The position numbers and the translations under genes were made by a program. Below the pieces are notes generated by a model. That model did not search any database. It saw only the letters and a list, made by a program, of their open reading frames with translations, and was not told where the DNA came from. From Cryptomeria japonica (Eukaryota; Streptophyta; Pinopsida; Cupressales; Cupressaceae), in contig NC_081414.1 of NCBI RefSeq assembly GCF_030272615.1, positions 914,447,648 through 914,511,647 on the forward strand: 64,000 nucleotides of DNA, in the 5' to 3' direction. Shown piece after piece: positions 11,682-23,060 of this stretch (its first letter is position 1; each line of letters opens with the position of its first letter).

Positions 11682-11693
11682 GATCTAATACCA
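11682..11693 (-). other. Primer-binding site of element B
   Basis: Minus strand TGGTATTAGATC lies 2 bp inside the 5' LTR edge. It is initiator-Met type with two mismatches to TGGTATCAGAGC. Confidence 0.8.
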
Positions 11694-11695
11694 AT

Positions 11696-12746
11696 TGTTA
11701 GGTCCTAAAGAAAACTGAGAGGGGGGGTGACTAAGTTGTCCAATAAATTCAACCAAAATTAACTTAACCCAAATTTAATGCTCAATACTGGTAAACCAAA
11801 CTTTATGCCGGTAGACAGTCTTAACAGTTAATTCCAATATCGGTAAAGATTAATGCATGAAACAAAAAGATAATAACATCCACAACACATAACACCAATA
11901 TTTGTACGTGGAGAGCCTATGAGGGGAAAAACCACGGTGGGAAGCCTTACCCACAATCAAATGATACTACTGCAGATAGTATGTGTTTACAATATGGATT
12001 CTGCACATTTAGAAAGGCCAGCTGCCTAGAGCTCACTGCTCAATCACAAAATAAGAGTCACACTGAATACAATTGGATGGTTAAATCCAATGATAATGTA
12101 CTACACTAAATAGCATCTTCATATGCTGGATCCAGTACCGGTTAAGTTCTTTGCCTTCACAAAATCCTCCTTCAACCTTCAAATGATGTCTACGTGTATA
12201 GCTCTGCTTATTTTCACATATACCTTATTGCAATCCTTTTCGCATTCACAATCACATGTCTCTGTGATCTTACAAATAAGATCTTACAAATATACCATAC
12301 CCTGATACCAATTTGAATAGGTCAGCTTACTAAAAGATATTACAATAAAATCAATTACAAACAAATCAATATCCGATGCATGATGTCGGCTCAATGCATC
12401 TACAATAATATTAAATCATCTCCATAACATGTCATGTTGATCTGGAATAGATAAGACTATCGATGCTTATCCTGGACCTATTTGCCGGTAATAGCAAATA
12501 TGCATACCTGAATAAATAGTTAGCCAAATTGCCAAAACCAAGTGATCGAATGATGTCTTTGACATAACCAAGTAGTTTCCAAGTCATTCCAAATGCCGGT
12601 GAACCAAATACCAGTGACTTGCATAAGTCTATGTCTTGCCGGTGAATATAACCAAAGTCTCCAAGTGCTGATAAGTGTTTGACAAGCGATGACAAGTGTT
12701 GACATCAATGACAAAACCATATCAACATATCTAAAATACCAATAGC
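11696..12746 (-). repeat. 5' LTR of element B (1051 bp)
   Basis: On the minus strand it begins TATTGG (degenerate TGTTGG) at 12746 and ends CCTAACA at 11696. 12227-12746 matches the 3' LTR at 6570-7106. The U5 end (11696-11735) and the 22-nt word at 12023-12044 match element A's LTR. Confidence 0.9.
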
Positions 12747-13129
12747 ACCTAATTTTTCCAACTCTAGAAAATGCTCTTCTTTTTCTCTGACCATGATATA
12801 TTTCATCATTTTTCAGAAATCCTTATCATTTCGACAGTTATTTATAACAGCTTCTGTAGGGTTAGAAGTTTCGAACTCGCTAGATGAGGAGTCATTGTCA
12901 TTAGCATGGGTGCTTTAATATTATCATGAGTATTGTATTTAGAAGCTTCTCTTTCTTTCCTTTCTCTAGACATGGTGGGAGATAATGGTTGATAAAGAAT
13001 TGGTATACTTGACGACAAAGATTTGTCAAAGATGGGATCTTCTATAAAGAATGGATTAGCTTGCGATGAAAAGGGTTGTCCCTTACCTTTGGAAGTTGTC
13101 TTACGAGAACTTTTGGTTTGAATAGGCAT
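12747..13129 (-). pseudogene. Element C gag N-terminal fragment
   Basis: ATG at 13129 opens a basic, Ser/Lys-rich start (MPIQTKSSRKTTSKGKG). After a frame change near 12900 reading continues as an acidic and then coiled-coil-like stretch, with a stop near 12810, until element B cuts it at 12746. I recognise no domain. Gag identity is inferred from position after LTR, PBS and leader. Confidence 0.4.
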
Positions 13130-15130
13130 TTACAATTGAAGTAGCTAAGAGCTAGGAGTGATACAGAAGTCAAGATTTAATTGGAGCTAGTTGTTCATTT
13201 GAGGTAATGATTGAGGAGATGAAGACTAAGTCTAGGTTCAGGAATGATCAATCATGTATAAGATGTGATCTAAGTAGTTCAGATTGATCATATTGATGAG
13301 TGGTTGATTTAACTAACTGAGATATAATCTACAAAGTTGTGCAACACAATGGTAGGGGTACACTATCAAGATTGTTTATGCTTAAGATTAAAATGACAAG
13401 ATATACGCTCACTAGAGACTGATTAGGCAAGTATGATAGATCTAGAAAAGTACGCAAAAACATAGGCTTCTGGACTGACAGAATCAGAGGCTCGTACGAT
13501 AGAAGATTACTTATCCAATGACAAACTAGGAAATTCATATGAGTTTTTGCCTATTTTTCGCATGACAATTTAATGCTTCTTAGATGATAAACTGTTAAAG
13601 ATGATGATGACTCACACAACAATTGATAGTTAACAAGATGATAATTCCCACTAGGTAGTACGACAAATTGGCAAAGATAAACCCTAGGTGTTAAGACTTG
13701 TATGATAGTTTAATGTTAACCAAATGATAATTCTCGTAGACCAGGATGACAAAGTAGAAGACTCGTATGACACTAGATAGGACAAGGACACATTCTGTCA
13801 AGGAAAGAGTTTTGGCCATTGATTTTTTAATGTGTTTGATTATTTTCTAGTTTCAGAGTTTCATTTTTCAGTTTCCAGGACAAAAGAACAACAAACACAC
13901 AAGATCCAAAGTGACTTCAAACACAACACGCTAATTCTAAGGAAGTTTGTTGAGAGAGAAAACCTTTGCTTGTAGACTTAAGTACACACCCAATAGCTAA
14001 TCAAAATACGGTTGTTGAGTCGCACACAATGGATTCTCAATACCATATTAGCCAATTCCAAAAGCTAATGGGGGCACAAAATGGCAAGTATCTTGGAATA
14101 GTTACTATCTCTCTTGCACAAACATTATCCCCCTTTCGGAGGTGAACAAGGTAGCTACTATTTTAAATTTCTTTGTAAGGACTTCTATTCGAAATTTCTG
14201 CTTGAAGTTGGACAAGTGTGATTGAGGCCTTATCCCAAAAAGGTATCGAAACAAGATGTAGTCATGCAAGTGTGATTGAGACTGTGAGGCCCTACAAAAT
14301 GCCCAATATGAGAGATCTGAAATAGAAAAATCAAATAATCCTATCCTCTAAGACTTTAATCTTGAAAGGCCTATTTATTATAGTGAGTTGGAATGCTTGG
14401 GTTTAGTTGTACTCACTTGGGTTGTTCTCATAGGGTGATTACATGTTCCCACTATGACAAGCCGACTAAAGGAACACAAATTTCAAAACTAGAAAAACTT
14501 CAAGGGTTTGGATTTCTGATTGTCTTTGCAGACAAGACCATACTCTCCTACCTTTTAGACTCTTCCCAAACACGAAAAGAAGACTTTTTCATTAACCATA
14601 TCACAATTTAAATTCCTAGAAATGAATTAAAGAATACACAATGTTCAGTTGATTCTCCTTAGGCAACCTGCAAAAACAACACATCAGTAATCATGTTGTT
14701 TTTTATCAATGGATTCTCTGATAGGCATAAGTTTGATTGATGGATTCTTTGATAAGTATTCTGCAAAAACCAGTTAGGCTATGAATATCTCTCAAGCAAA
14801 TAAAAAACAAGCCAGGATTAGCATTAGTAAAATCAAATTCAGTTTGAGAAAATCCTGAAAAGTATAAGGTTTCTAAAATGATAAAATCATAAATTTGTAT
14901 GACAATCCTCACAGAACCAGCAAGTATTCTCAATGAACTAGACGAGTAAATACTGAATAAAATGATAGAAGAAGAATATCGTATGAGGATTCCCATAGAA
15001 CCATACGACAAAACTCAAAACTCGTACTATGTAATGCAAAAAATTGTACGATAGTTTGTAGAGACTGTATGGACGAACTCTGGAAAAAATAAAAAGAAAT
15101 GCTTGTAAGGCCAAAAAATTCAATTCTCGG
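13130..15130 (-). other. Element C untranslated leader with repeated short words
   Basis: No credible coding frame. The plus strand repeats variants of TCGTACGATAG, GTATGACA and CGTATGA, for example at 13493, 13658, 13707, 13768, 14896, 14979, 15003 and 15049. The words are dispersed rather than tandem. Their function is unknown; packaging, or remnants of an old repeat, are both possible. Confidence 0.4.
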
Positions 15131-15148
15131 GCCCCACGGTGGGTGCCA
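15130..15148 (-). other. Primer-binding-site region of element C
   Basis: Minus-strand TGGCACCCACCGTGGGGCC lies a few bases inside the LTR end. This GC-rich word is familiar directly after plant gypsy 5' LTRs. The tRNA is not assigned. Confidence 0.55.
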
Positions 15149-15152
15149 AAAA

Positions 15153-16290
15153 TGTGTGTGTGCAAAGTGGTAATTTGCAAGTTGTAAGGCACAAACACTT
15201 CAATAGATTATTGCATGCATGGTTAGACAGATATAATCATGACTATAAAAAACCATAACGAAATTGACCTATTGCCTTCTAAAAGATGCGAGCATAAACT
15301 TTCCCTCAGATTTGTCTAAGCAATGCCAGTGACTAGACTACACCAACACGAAGGATTTAATCTATATGAGCACAAAATTGAGCTAAATGGATGCAAGATT
15401 AAGCTAAACCTGCAAGATTAAGCTAGATATGCAAGATTAAACTGGATGAATATTAAGCTAACCAATAAACTAAGATGTAATATTCTCAATGCACTAAATC
15501 TCAATGAACCTAGAGAAAAAAACAACATAATAACAATAAATCTCAAAGGTAATCTGAACGAGAGATGAGAGCCCGAATTTATAGAAAATCTAGAGAGAGA
15601 CTAATGGTCAAGATTGATTAATGATGAGTGGTTGAGATTCTCCAAGAGGAAGCACAATCCAAGTGAATTGATGGGACTGGCCTCTTTTCTCAATGCTAAA
15701 GGAAATTGAACTGAATTTAAGATAAAATTAGAAAAACTGATTTATTTCATATTTTATTCAATTTTGATATTTAGTTGATTTAATTGCTTTTCTGAGATTT
15801 TTCAATTTAATTCCTTTTTCCAAATTAATTCTTTTTACTAATTAATTCCTTTTTTTTCTTTTTTTTTTAATAAATAATACCTGGTAAACTTTTTAACGTG
15901 ACCAGCGACACTGGCCTGACATGCCCTTTGGCTCCACGTGAAATGCTTTTGATCTGGAGCTATGAACCAGTGAGGCCACAACCGGGGGACCTCATCCCCA
16001 CACTTCACTTGTTCAAACCCACGAGCACAACGACCCAATGAAGACACAAGGCATGTGAGCACAATGGCCAATAAATAGGATAATTGATTAAAATGATTTA
16101 CTTGGAATGATTAATTAATTAAATAAATATTTAATTAATATATAATGATTTATTTGTCCTGTGACATTGATGATTTAGAAATTAATTGATTAGGTGCTCA
16201 AGATTGATTTAATTACCTTTGGTTAAGACCTTAGTGATGTAGACGAGATTAGGGGCCCATGGTTTAGGTGCCCATTTTTAGGGTATTACA
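15153..16290 (-). repeat. 5' LTR of element C (about 1138 bp)
   Basis: The plus-strand edges are TGTGTGTG at 15153 and GGGTATTACA ending at 16290, giving TG...CA termini on the minus strand. Its partner LTR is outside the window. The interior is AT-rich with no coding frame. Confidence 0.65.
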
Positions 16291-17034
16291 CATATTTATA
16301 TTTGAGGGTTCCCACTAAAAGCAACATTCAAATGGTGATGTGCTAGGGTGTTCCTCTACCAACTCAATCCATATCAAATCTAATCGGTTATGAGTTTTTA
16401 GAATGATGATTTGCATCATATCAATCAACACTGGCATATCCTTGCCTTGCAGTGCACATTTTCTATTTTTAGGCATCCTGTAGCTTATTTTTTGGCCTTG
16501 CTCTATCATTCACCATTAATGTCTCATTCGTTTCCTTCGACCAACGAGCACAAAGATCAGACTGTCCCGCTTGGTTCACATCACCAAAAATCTTTTGCAT
16601 TTTGATTCGCCTCAAGCCAAACTTCTTTTGTCATTGACCCGTGATTTATGGGTTTCTTATTTAATATCAACCTACTCGTTATCTACCATGTTGATGGACA
16701 CTTCACCGACCTCTTCATGATTGCCACCTGCTGTCAACCTATCATCCTTGTCTACATCCACCTATGCTTAGACTGCAAAGTCAGTTTTGACATCCTTCAC
16801 CGACCAAGACTCACTACTGTTTCAACTCACCTTACCGATATAGCTTAACTTCACCGGTGAACCTTCATACCTGTTGACCTCTTCTCTATCAGTGGATCAA
16901 ATTGGACTTCCATCAAACATGTTGGTTCATCCACTAAGTCCATTTACTAATTGTATTATACTTCTCTTTGTCTACCAGTGATCGCATCCCTTTGTTCTTA
17001 TTTTCTTCTTTACTTCCTTGCCGGTGGTCCTCCT
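16291..17034. other. Unassigned spacer between element C and duplication copy 1
   Basis: No supported gene. Short open frames here lack start context, homology or codon structure. CATAT at 16291-16295 would be the target duplication of element C if its lost end were recovered. Confidence 0.5.
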
Positions 17035-18177
17035 TTAGAAACGGGGGCCTATTTTTGCTTCGTGCCCTCAAGGCAAAAAGACATGGGGGCTCGAGGTGAA
17101 ACTAAACGGGCCCCTATTTTATTCTCAAATGGGGACCCGCTTGAAAACGAAATGGGGTCCCATTTTTAAAAAATGATCCCCCATTTATAAATCTGATTTT
17201 ACCCATTTTTTCGAGCACACTTTGTCATTTTTGGACAATAATGTTAATTTTAGGAATGTCAAAATGGGGGCCCATTTTGTGGAAGTTGATTCCACAACCC
17301 ACCACTTGCCTCAGAATTAGCTCCAAGATAGGTCTGGGATGGCCACACTTGAGACATGGACCTGCAAATTCAAATCTCCATGAAAGAAAGCATAAATATG
17401 AACTTCTGAAATAGTTTACGTGTCTCTAATTATAGAATTTTTATATGAAATTAAAACCCATTTCAGATTATGTTGTCTAGATTCTAAATATGTAATTTAA
17501 AATTAAAAAAATTGTTTTTTTAAATCTATTTTTCTTTTAATTTATACTAAATCGAGTCCATAAACTTGAAATATTAACTAATTTTGTTAATTTAATAACT
17601 TGTTTATTTTAATGAATTTTGAAAAAAAAATTATGTCATAAATCTATACAATTAATTTTTATTTTAAAAAAATAAAAAAAGTGTTAAAGTTTACGTCAAA
17701 TTATGTGGGCCGTACACATCAAATTTTTAAAAAGATAATTACGGTCATTAAAAAAATAATTAAAAAATAATATTTAAAAAAAAAATACAAAAAAATATGC
17801 TCATCAATCTTAAGTGTGTTACAAATCATTTCCCAAAACGGTTTTAGAAAATAATTTTACTTGTGTCAAAAAGTGTGGGTTGTACACATGCATGGTATGG
17901 TCCTAAAACAACCATTTTTAAAACATAGTTTTTAGAACTCCATTCAAAATTTATTTTTTATTATGTGGGTATTAAAATAAATTACGTATTTGAAAAGTAG
18001 ACTCGGAGGGCTATCTTTTATATTCCTGACTTTTTCTAAGATTCAATCTCCAAGTGTTTCAAAATTTAAGCTCAAATGAGATAAAACCTGAAAATCAAGG
18101 AAAACACTTCCACTTTTTGGCCAAAAAGTGGACTCATCTTCTTGCACTAACCCCACAGGGGAATACTAATTTCTTTT
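17035..18177. other. Non-coding left part of duplication copy 1
   Basis: 17035-17390 is rich in GGGGCCC/GGGCCCC words separated by A/T tracts. 17400-18177 is very AT-rich. No coding frame is supported. The same sequence recurs at 47045-48192 with scattered changes. Confidence 0.6.
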
Positions 18178-18764
18178 CTAACCTTTAGAATCGCATTCCA
18201 CATCTTCATCATCTTCAGGGCCTTCTCTTTCCATGGTGATTCGTTCAATCTGCTGCTCCAAGCCTTCCATCTGGACAAATTTTGAAATCCAGTCCGATGC
18301 TTTGTTGACAACCACATTTGTCCAATTTGAAAGAAACTTTAGGCTTCTAATTGCTTTTTCCTTGTGGTCCTGATAATCCATTTCATCATCCAAAAGGATT
18401 ATTGGCAATTTTCGGATTTCCTCTCCCTGTTTATCAAAATCTTTAGGTAGAGGAATAAAAAAATCCTCAATACATCCTCTAAATTGCCCAGAAACTGAGC
18501 TTTGAAATTGGCTTTGCAAAGATTTCTAGACATTTCTTTACATAAAGCCCTATCTAGTGCTAAAGCCATAAACATTTACGAAATGTCTATATTTACCCAA
18601 TACCTATGGTCTGCCATTACAAACTCCTCACCCAAAACATATTTAATTGCATATACTACTAACAAGTGCTTATATCTAAGAATGGTCTTTAGCCTCTTAT
18701 TTTTAATTTCCCCTAAAAGAGCCACTTTCCTCTTCTTAGCAAGCAGTCGAATCAGAGTCTCCAT
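18178..18764 (-). pseudogene. Broken copy of the unknown 192-aa ORF
   Basis: It matches 48193-48771 throughout. The N-terminal 62 codons (18764-18576) are open until TAA, where copy 2 has a Ser codon (TCA). A one-base deletion near 18470 shifts the frame, and the last 100 codons read in another frame (18519-18178). Residue changes elsewhere are mild. The family is not recognised; see the copy 2 entry. Confidence 0.6.
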
Positions 18765-21374
18765 TGGGCTAATAGTTCTGGCCTATTAAGACGATCACGA
18801 TATTTATTTGTAGCTATTTGTTTCTTGAAGTTTCACCAATCATTTTCTATAGTTTATTTTTAATTCAAATCCATCTTGAGGACTCGACATTAATTCTAGA
18901 TTGCCAATCTGTCATCCTATAGCTTTGTGATCATGATTTTGGTTGATTAAGTTTCGAGGAGCCAACTCACCTAAGGATTATTTTGAGTTGCATTTAGCCA
19001 TCTTATCCCCTCCTTATTTAACACTATCTCCTCTTACCACCAAAATGGGTTAACGAAGAACTTTTCCTATCCCGCTTTAATCCATTAGTTCAAGTTGAGC
19101 CTAAACCGCTTGGCCACTAACTAAATGATTTAGCCATTTTATGATCGTGGATTTATTAAATTAATGCACCTCTATCAACCATCCCATCATAGCGAATACC
19201 TTTACCCATTGATCTTGTAGTCCCATCTAATATTAATGATAAGCTTCAAATTCAAAATTCCCTTGAAACTGATTAAAATAGCTAGTCATTAATTAGCTTT
19301 CAAATTCAAACTTTCATTGATTCTTCTTATAATGGGTAGTAAACAATGATAAGAAATTTATATGGCATTTTTTAATATATCAATTGGTAGGAATTAATTA
19401 TTGTTGGCTTCTTTTTTTTCTAGTATGTTCAATTCATAGTTCTCTTCCTTGTAGATATGAGAAATTCTTAAATCTTCTAGTTTCGCAATTATCTATTGTA
19501 TTATGATTAAACATTTAGCCATCAACCAATTTGGTAGTCTATTATTCTGAATTGCATTTACTACAACCTAGGAATCTCTTTCTAGATGAATTCTCTTTGC
19601 TCCAATTCTTAGACCAATTTGTAAGCCTAACAAAGTCACTCTTATCTTTGATATGTTATTAGTTGTCATTCCTATAGATTCTAAATCCTGGGCAATTATA
19701 ATCCCTTCATCATTTCTAGCAATACACCCTATTCCCCCTTAACCCGAGTTACCTCCTACTACCCCATCAAAATTGATTTCAACCCACCCTACTTGTGGAG
19801 GGGACCATTTAGTGTTTTCTCTACTAGTTTTTACATCTTGATTCTTCCATTTTGATAATTTTTGGGAATAGATAAACCATTGAATTTTTTAATCATAACA
19901 TCATCCCATGAGCTGAAAATGATTCCCTTATTCATTTTATCTTTTGCTTCTATTTATACCAATTCCATCACCTGGTCCTCCATTTTGTGTGTTAATATTT
20001 CCATTGGGATTTGCTTATCTTGAAAAAATTTCCTATTTATTTCTTTACAAATATCCTAGATTACAACTGAGGGAGTAACCTGCCATAGACTTCCGAAGAG
20101 ACCTTTTTTTCTCATTCCATTCCAAATTTGAAACCAATTAATCAGATGATGGGATTTTGGACAGTAGAAATTTAACTTATCCAAAAATGAATTCTAACAT
20201 TTCCTTGAGTATGAGCAATCTAGGAGTAAGTGATTTACAATTTCCTCACTATCTTTGCAAAGGACACATCTTCTTGCTCCCTGGAATCCCATTCTTTCCA
20301 AGTGATCCTAGGTGCATCTTTCCTTGAATTGCTAGCCAAGAAAAGACCCCAGCTTTGGGGAGACACCCCATAGTAACTTCCATGGCCAGTCTTCTTTAAA
20401 AATGGACATCTCTCTAATTATATAACCTAAACTTACATTATAAGATCTCGATTTTAAGCCAAACCATCTTATCCTATTTGGTTCAGTGGAAGGGATCACC
20501 CATCTCTATTTTCAGAGGTTTGAAAGGGTTTTCTTTGTAATCTTGGGGCTTGTAGATTATACAACGACTTCCATTTCCAGATCCTCATACCATTTTTTTC
20601 TATTACCTCCTGATAATCTTTCATTCTTATTCACCATTTCAATTAGGTTTCTCTCCTTATGTCCTCCAAATGCAGAAAAATTCCTAAATATTTATAATTA
20701 TTCCAAGAGTCTACCCAAAAGGAGGCCTGTTCTCCATTTCCTATCTCCAATGTTACATGACTTGTTATGACGTCCCTACTTTCTGAAATGTAGTTCCAAA
20801 CTATTGAGCCCCTAAGGGGATCGCTACTCTTCATAATTTTCATCGGATTGTTGGTGTTAAGGTACTTCCTTCGTAGTATTTTAACCCATTTCTAATCACT
20901 CTTCAAATATAGATTTCATACAATCTTTTCTCCCATTTCTAAGTTCATTAATATCAACTGTCTTGACAAACCTGCTCCACCAACAATTTTTGGCTTGCAA
21001 ATCTTTTCCCAAGCCAAGAAAGGTGTTTTATTTTTATCATCGATTCCATTCTAGAGGAATCTTCTCATAATCTTATTCATTCCTACCTCAATTATTTTTG
21101 GAATTTTTTAACACGACATAGAATAAATAAGAAGTGCAGAGAGAACTAATTTAATAATAAGTAATCTTCCTACAAAAGAAAGCCATTTTCCTTTCCAGGA
21201 GCTCATCTTCTATACATATCTTGAACCAAAATTCTCCCAATATTCCTTTTCATTCATTCCTTGGAAAAAAGGGGTACCTAAGAATTTGCCCAAAAATTTA
21301 GCCACTTTGAGGTTTAAAATGTTGGCTAAATCCCTTTGAAGACTCGATTGAGTATTGAGAAAAAACACCTCTGA

Positions 21375-22200
21375 TTAGCTCCAATTAATTTCTTGACCCG
21401 ATTCATCACAATATCTTTTGAGAAGGGATTTGATTCTTCTTTCTTCTCTTCTATTTGATTGAGCAAACAACATAGTATCATCTGCAAATTGTTGATGAGT
21501 CACCGGGTTCAATCCTGCAGCTACTTTAATTCCATACCTTTCTGTCTCCTCTCTAATCTTATTTATACGTCTTCTCGGGGCTTCAACCAGAATTATAAAG
21601 ATCAAATGAGAAATTGGATCTCCTTGCCTTATGCCTCTATTGCAACCAAAGAAACCATGAGCCCCTCCATTCATCAGTACTGAGAAAGTCGAAAATGAGA
21701 TGCAGTTATCAATCCACATTATCCATTCCATTCGAAATTCAATTTTCCGTAGAATCTCTTTCAGGATCTCTATATATCAAGTCATAAGATTTCATAATAT
21801 CTAATTTGATGATCATTAATGATTGCTTTGATTTCCTTGCTGAGTGAATCACTTCATCGGCTATTATTATACCTTCCACAATTGATCTCCTAGGAGCAAA
21901 GGCACTTTGTTCTTCTAATATCAAAAGATTTAACTCTTTTGAGTCTATTTGCAATAACTATTGAAATTATTTTATATATGGTATTGCATAAGGCTATCGA
22001 TCTAAAGTGGTTCATTGGATTGACCATCTTCTTCTTTGGGATCAAAACTAGAAAAGTATGATTCATTGATCTCAAGACTATCTTCTTTTCCTTGACTCCT
22101 CCACCACATTATGTCTATCATTTCCTATTGTTGCTTAGAAAAGTTGCAAGAAACTAGCCGGAAAGCCATCCAGAACAAGTGCCTTATTAGGGTTCATCTG
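21375..22200 (-). pseudogene. L1 reverse transcriptase region, copy 1
   Basis: RT motifs in order: LVLIPKKKMVNPMNHFRSIALCN (near 22050-21990, finger region), QSAFAPRRSIVEGIIIADEV (21915-21850), FFGCNRGIRQGDPISHLIF (21660-21605) and QQFADDTMLFAQSN with the catalytic FADD (21500-21460). The pieces lie in different frames with stops near 21890 and 21740. The catalytic Asp pair is retained but the gene is dead. Confidence 0.8.
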
Positions 22201-22894
22201 AAATACTGTATTTTTCACTTCCTCGGTTGTTATTTTCTTTAAAAGTTCATGGTTCTGATGGTCCAAGATAATTTTAGGAATTTCTTCTAGAAATTCCCTC
22301 ATTTCTTATGTATTCAAAGGTAGACCTTTATTTAAGATTTCTTCAAAGAAACATGTTGCCTCCTGATTGACTTCCTCCATAGATTGCATCCTGGAACCAT
22401 CTGCTTTAATAATTATCATGATTCTACTCCTTTCCTTCTTAGCTAGAGAGGCCCTATGGAAGAATTTTGCATTTCTAACTCTCTCTTGAAGCCAAACCTC
22501 ACCAAACTTCTATCTCCAAAAGCATTTCTCTCTTGCAGATATTTTAAAAATATTTGCCTTTAAAAAAATTTCTCTTTCATATTCCTCTGATTCCATTCCT
22601 TCCTTAATAACTTTCTCATTGAGAGTTGCTAGCTCTTTTTCTACTCTTTTTTTTTACCTAGAAAAGATTCTTGAAATGGAATTGATTACATTCCTTCAAT
22701 TTCATCTTAACATACTTTAACTTACTGTTGAGTTGAAACATGTTTCAATGTTCTTTACAGTTGGTCTCCTTCCACCATTTTGCAATTAGATTTTCAAAAT
22801 TTGGTTCTTTGAGCCACATGTTTTCAAATTTGAATTGGATTCCAGTTGGAACGTTGTTTTGAACTGAAGTCAATTGGACTGGGAAATGGCCAGA

Positions 22895-22996
22895 GCCAAT
22901 GAGAGGGAGGATAGAGACTTCATAAAACTATATTAGATATTCATAGCCAATGAGAGGGAGGATAGAGACTTCATAAAACTATATTAGATCTTCATA
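22895..22996. repeat. 51-bp tandem duplication specific to copy 1
   Basis: A unit starting GCCAATGAGAGGGAGG at 22895 repeats at 22946 with one difference. Copy 2 (51665 onwards) has a single unit, so the duplication arose in copy 1 after the segmental duplication, or was lost from copy 2. Confidence 0.85.
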
Positions 22997-23060
22997 ATCA
23001 TCTTGATCAAATGGTGCTCTTCCTTCTAAAGATCTATTTTCTTCCATTTAACAGTTAATT

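Larger units (their letters stand above)
1..12746 (-). mobile_element. Element B: Ty1/Copia (Sirevirus-like) retrotransposon, interrupted by A
   Basis: In element sense (minus strand) the order is 5' LTR 11696-12746, PBS, gag (11639-10584), pol with PR-IN-RT-RH (10583-7490), multiple purine tracts (7425-7107), and 3' LTR (7106-6570 plus 14-1, running off the window). IN before RT is the Copia order. Several G-rich tracts upstream of the 3' LTR and a single gag-pol frame fit the Sirevirus lineage. Element A is inserted in the 3' LTR. The outer flank GCACC (12747-12751) should recur left of the window as the target duplication. Confidence 0.9.
12747..16290 (-). mobile_element. Element C: 5' part of a large LTR retrotransposon, truncated by B
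   Basis: Minus-strand LTR 16290-15153 begins TGTAATACCC and ends CACACA. It is followed by a PBS-like TGGCACCCACCGTGGGGCC, a leader of about 2 kb, and the first part of a gag-like frame (13129 downwards). Element B is inserted in this gag region, so the rest of C lies left of the window. The LTR start, long leader and PBS type suggest Ty3/gypsy, but no pol is present to confirm it. Confidence 0.65.
19380..23060 (-). mobile_element. LINE L1 in copy 1: 5'-truncated non-LTR retrotransposon, heavily decayed
   Basis: Reading on the minus strand from right to left, the end of an endonuclease domain (GSGHFPVQ, near 22890) is followed by a helical linker (22880-22400). RT follows (22200-21375), then the post-RT region, then a zf-RVT motif with CX2C...HX4C-type spacing near 20340-20230 (CVLCKD...NHLLLDC). 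An RNase H domain with internal stops comes last (about 19815-19400, NFDG and RLGAKRIHLERDS-like words). Stops and frameshifts occur in every domain. The 5' end is truncated in the endonuclease. This order is that of plant L1-type LINEs with RNase H. Confidence 0.75.

Noticed and set aside
13390..15070. CRISPR-like or satellite array
   Set aside because: Words are short, variable and irregularly spaced, and the sequence is clearly plant nuclear DNA.
17035..17390. GGGCCC-rich stretch as an origin, terminator or CpG island
   Set aside because: It is only locally GC-rich, lies at the edge of a duplicated repeat, and no gene starts nearby.
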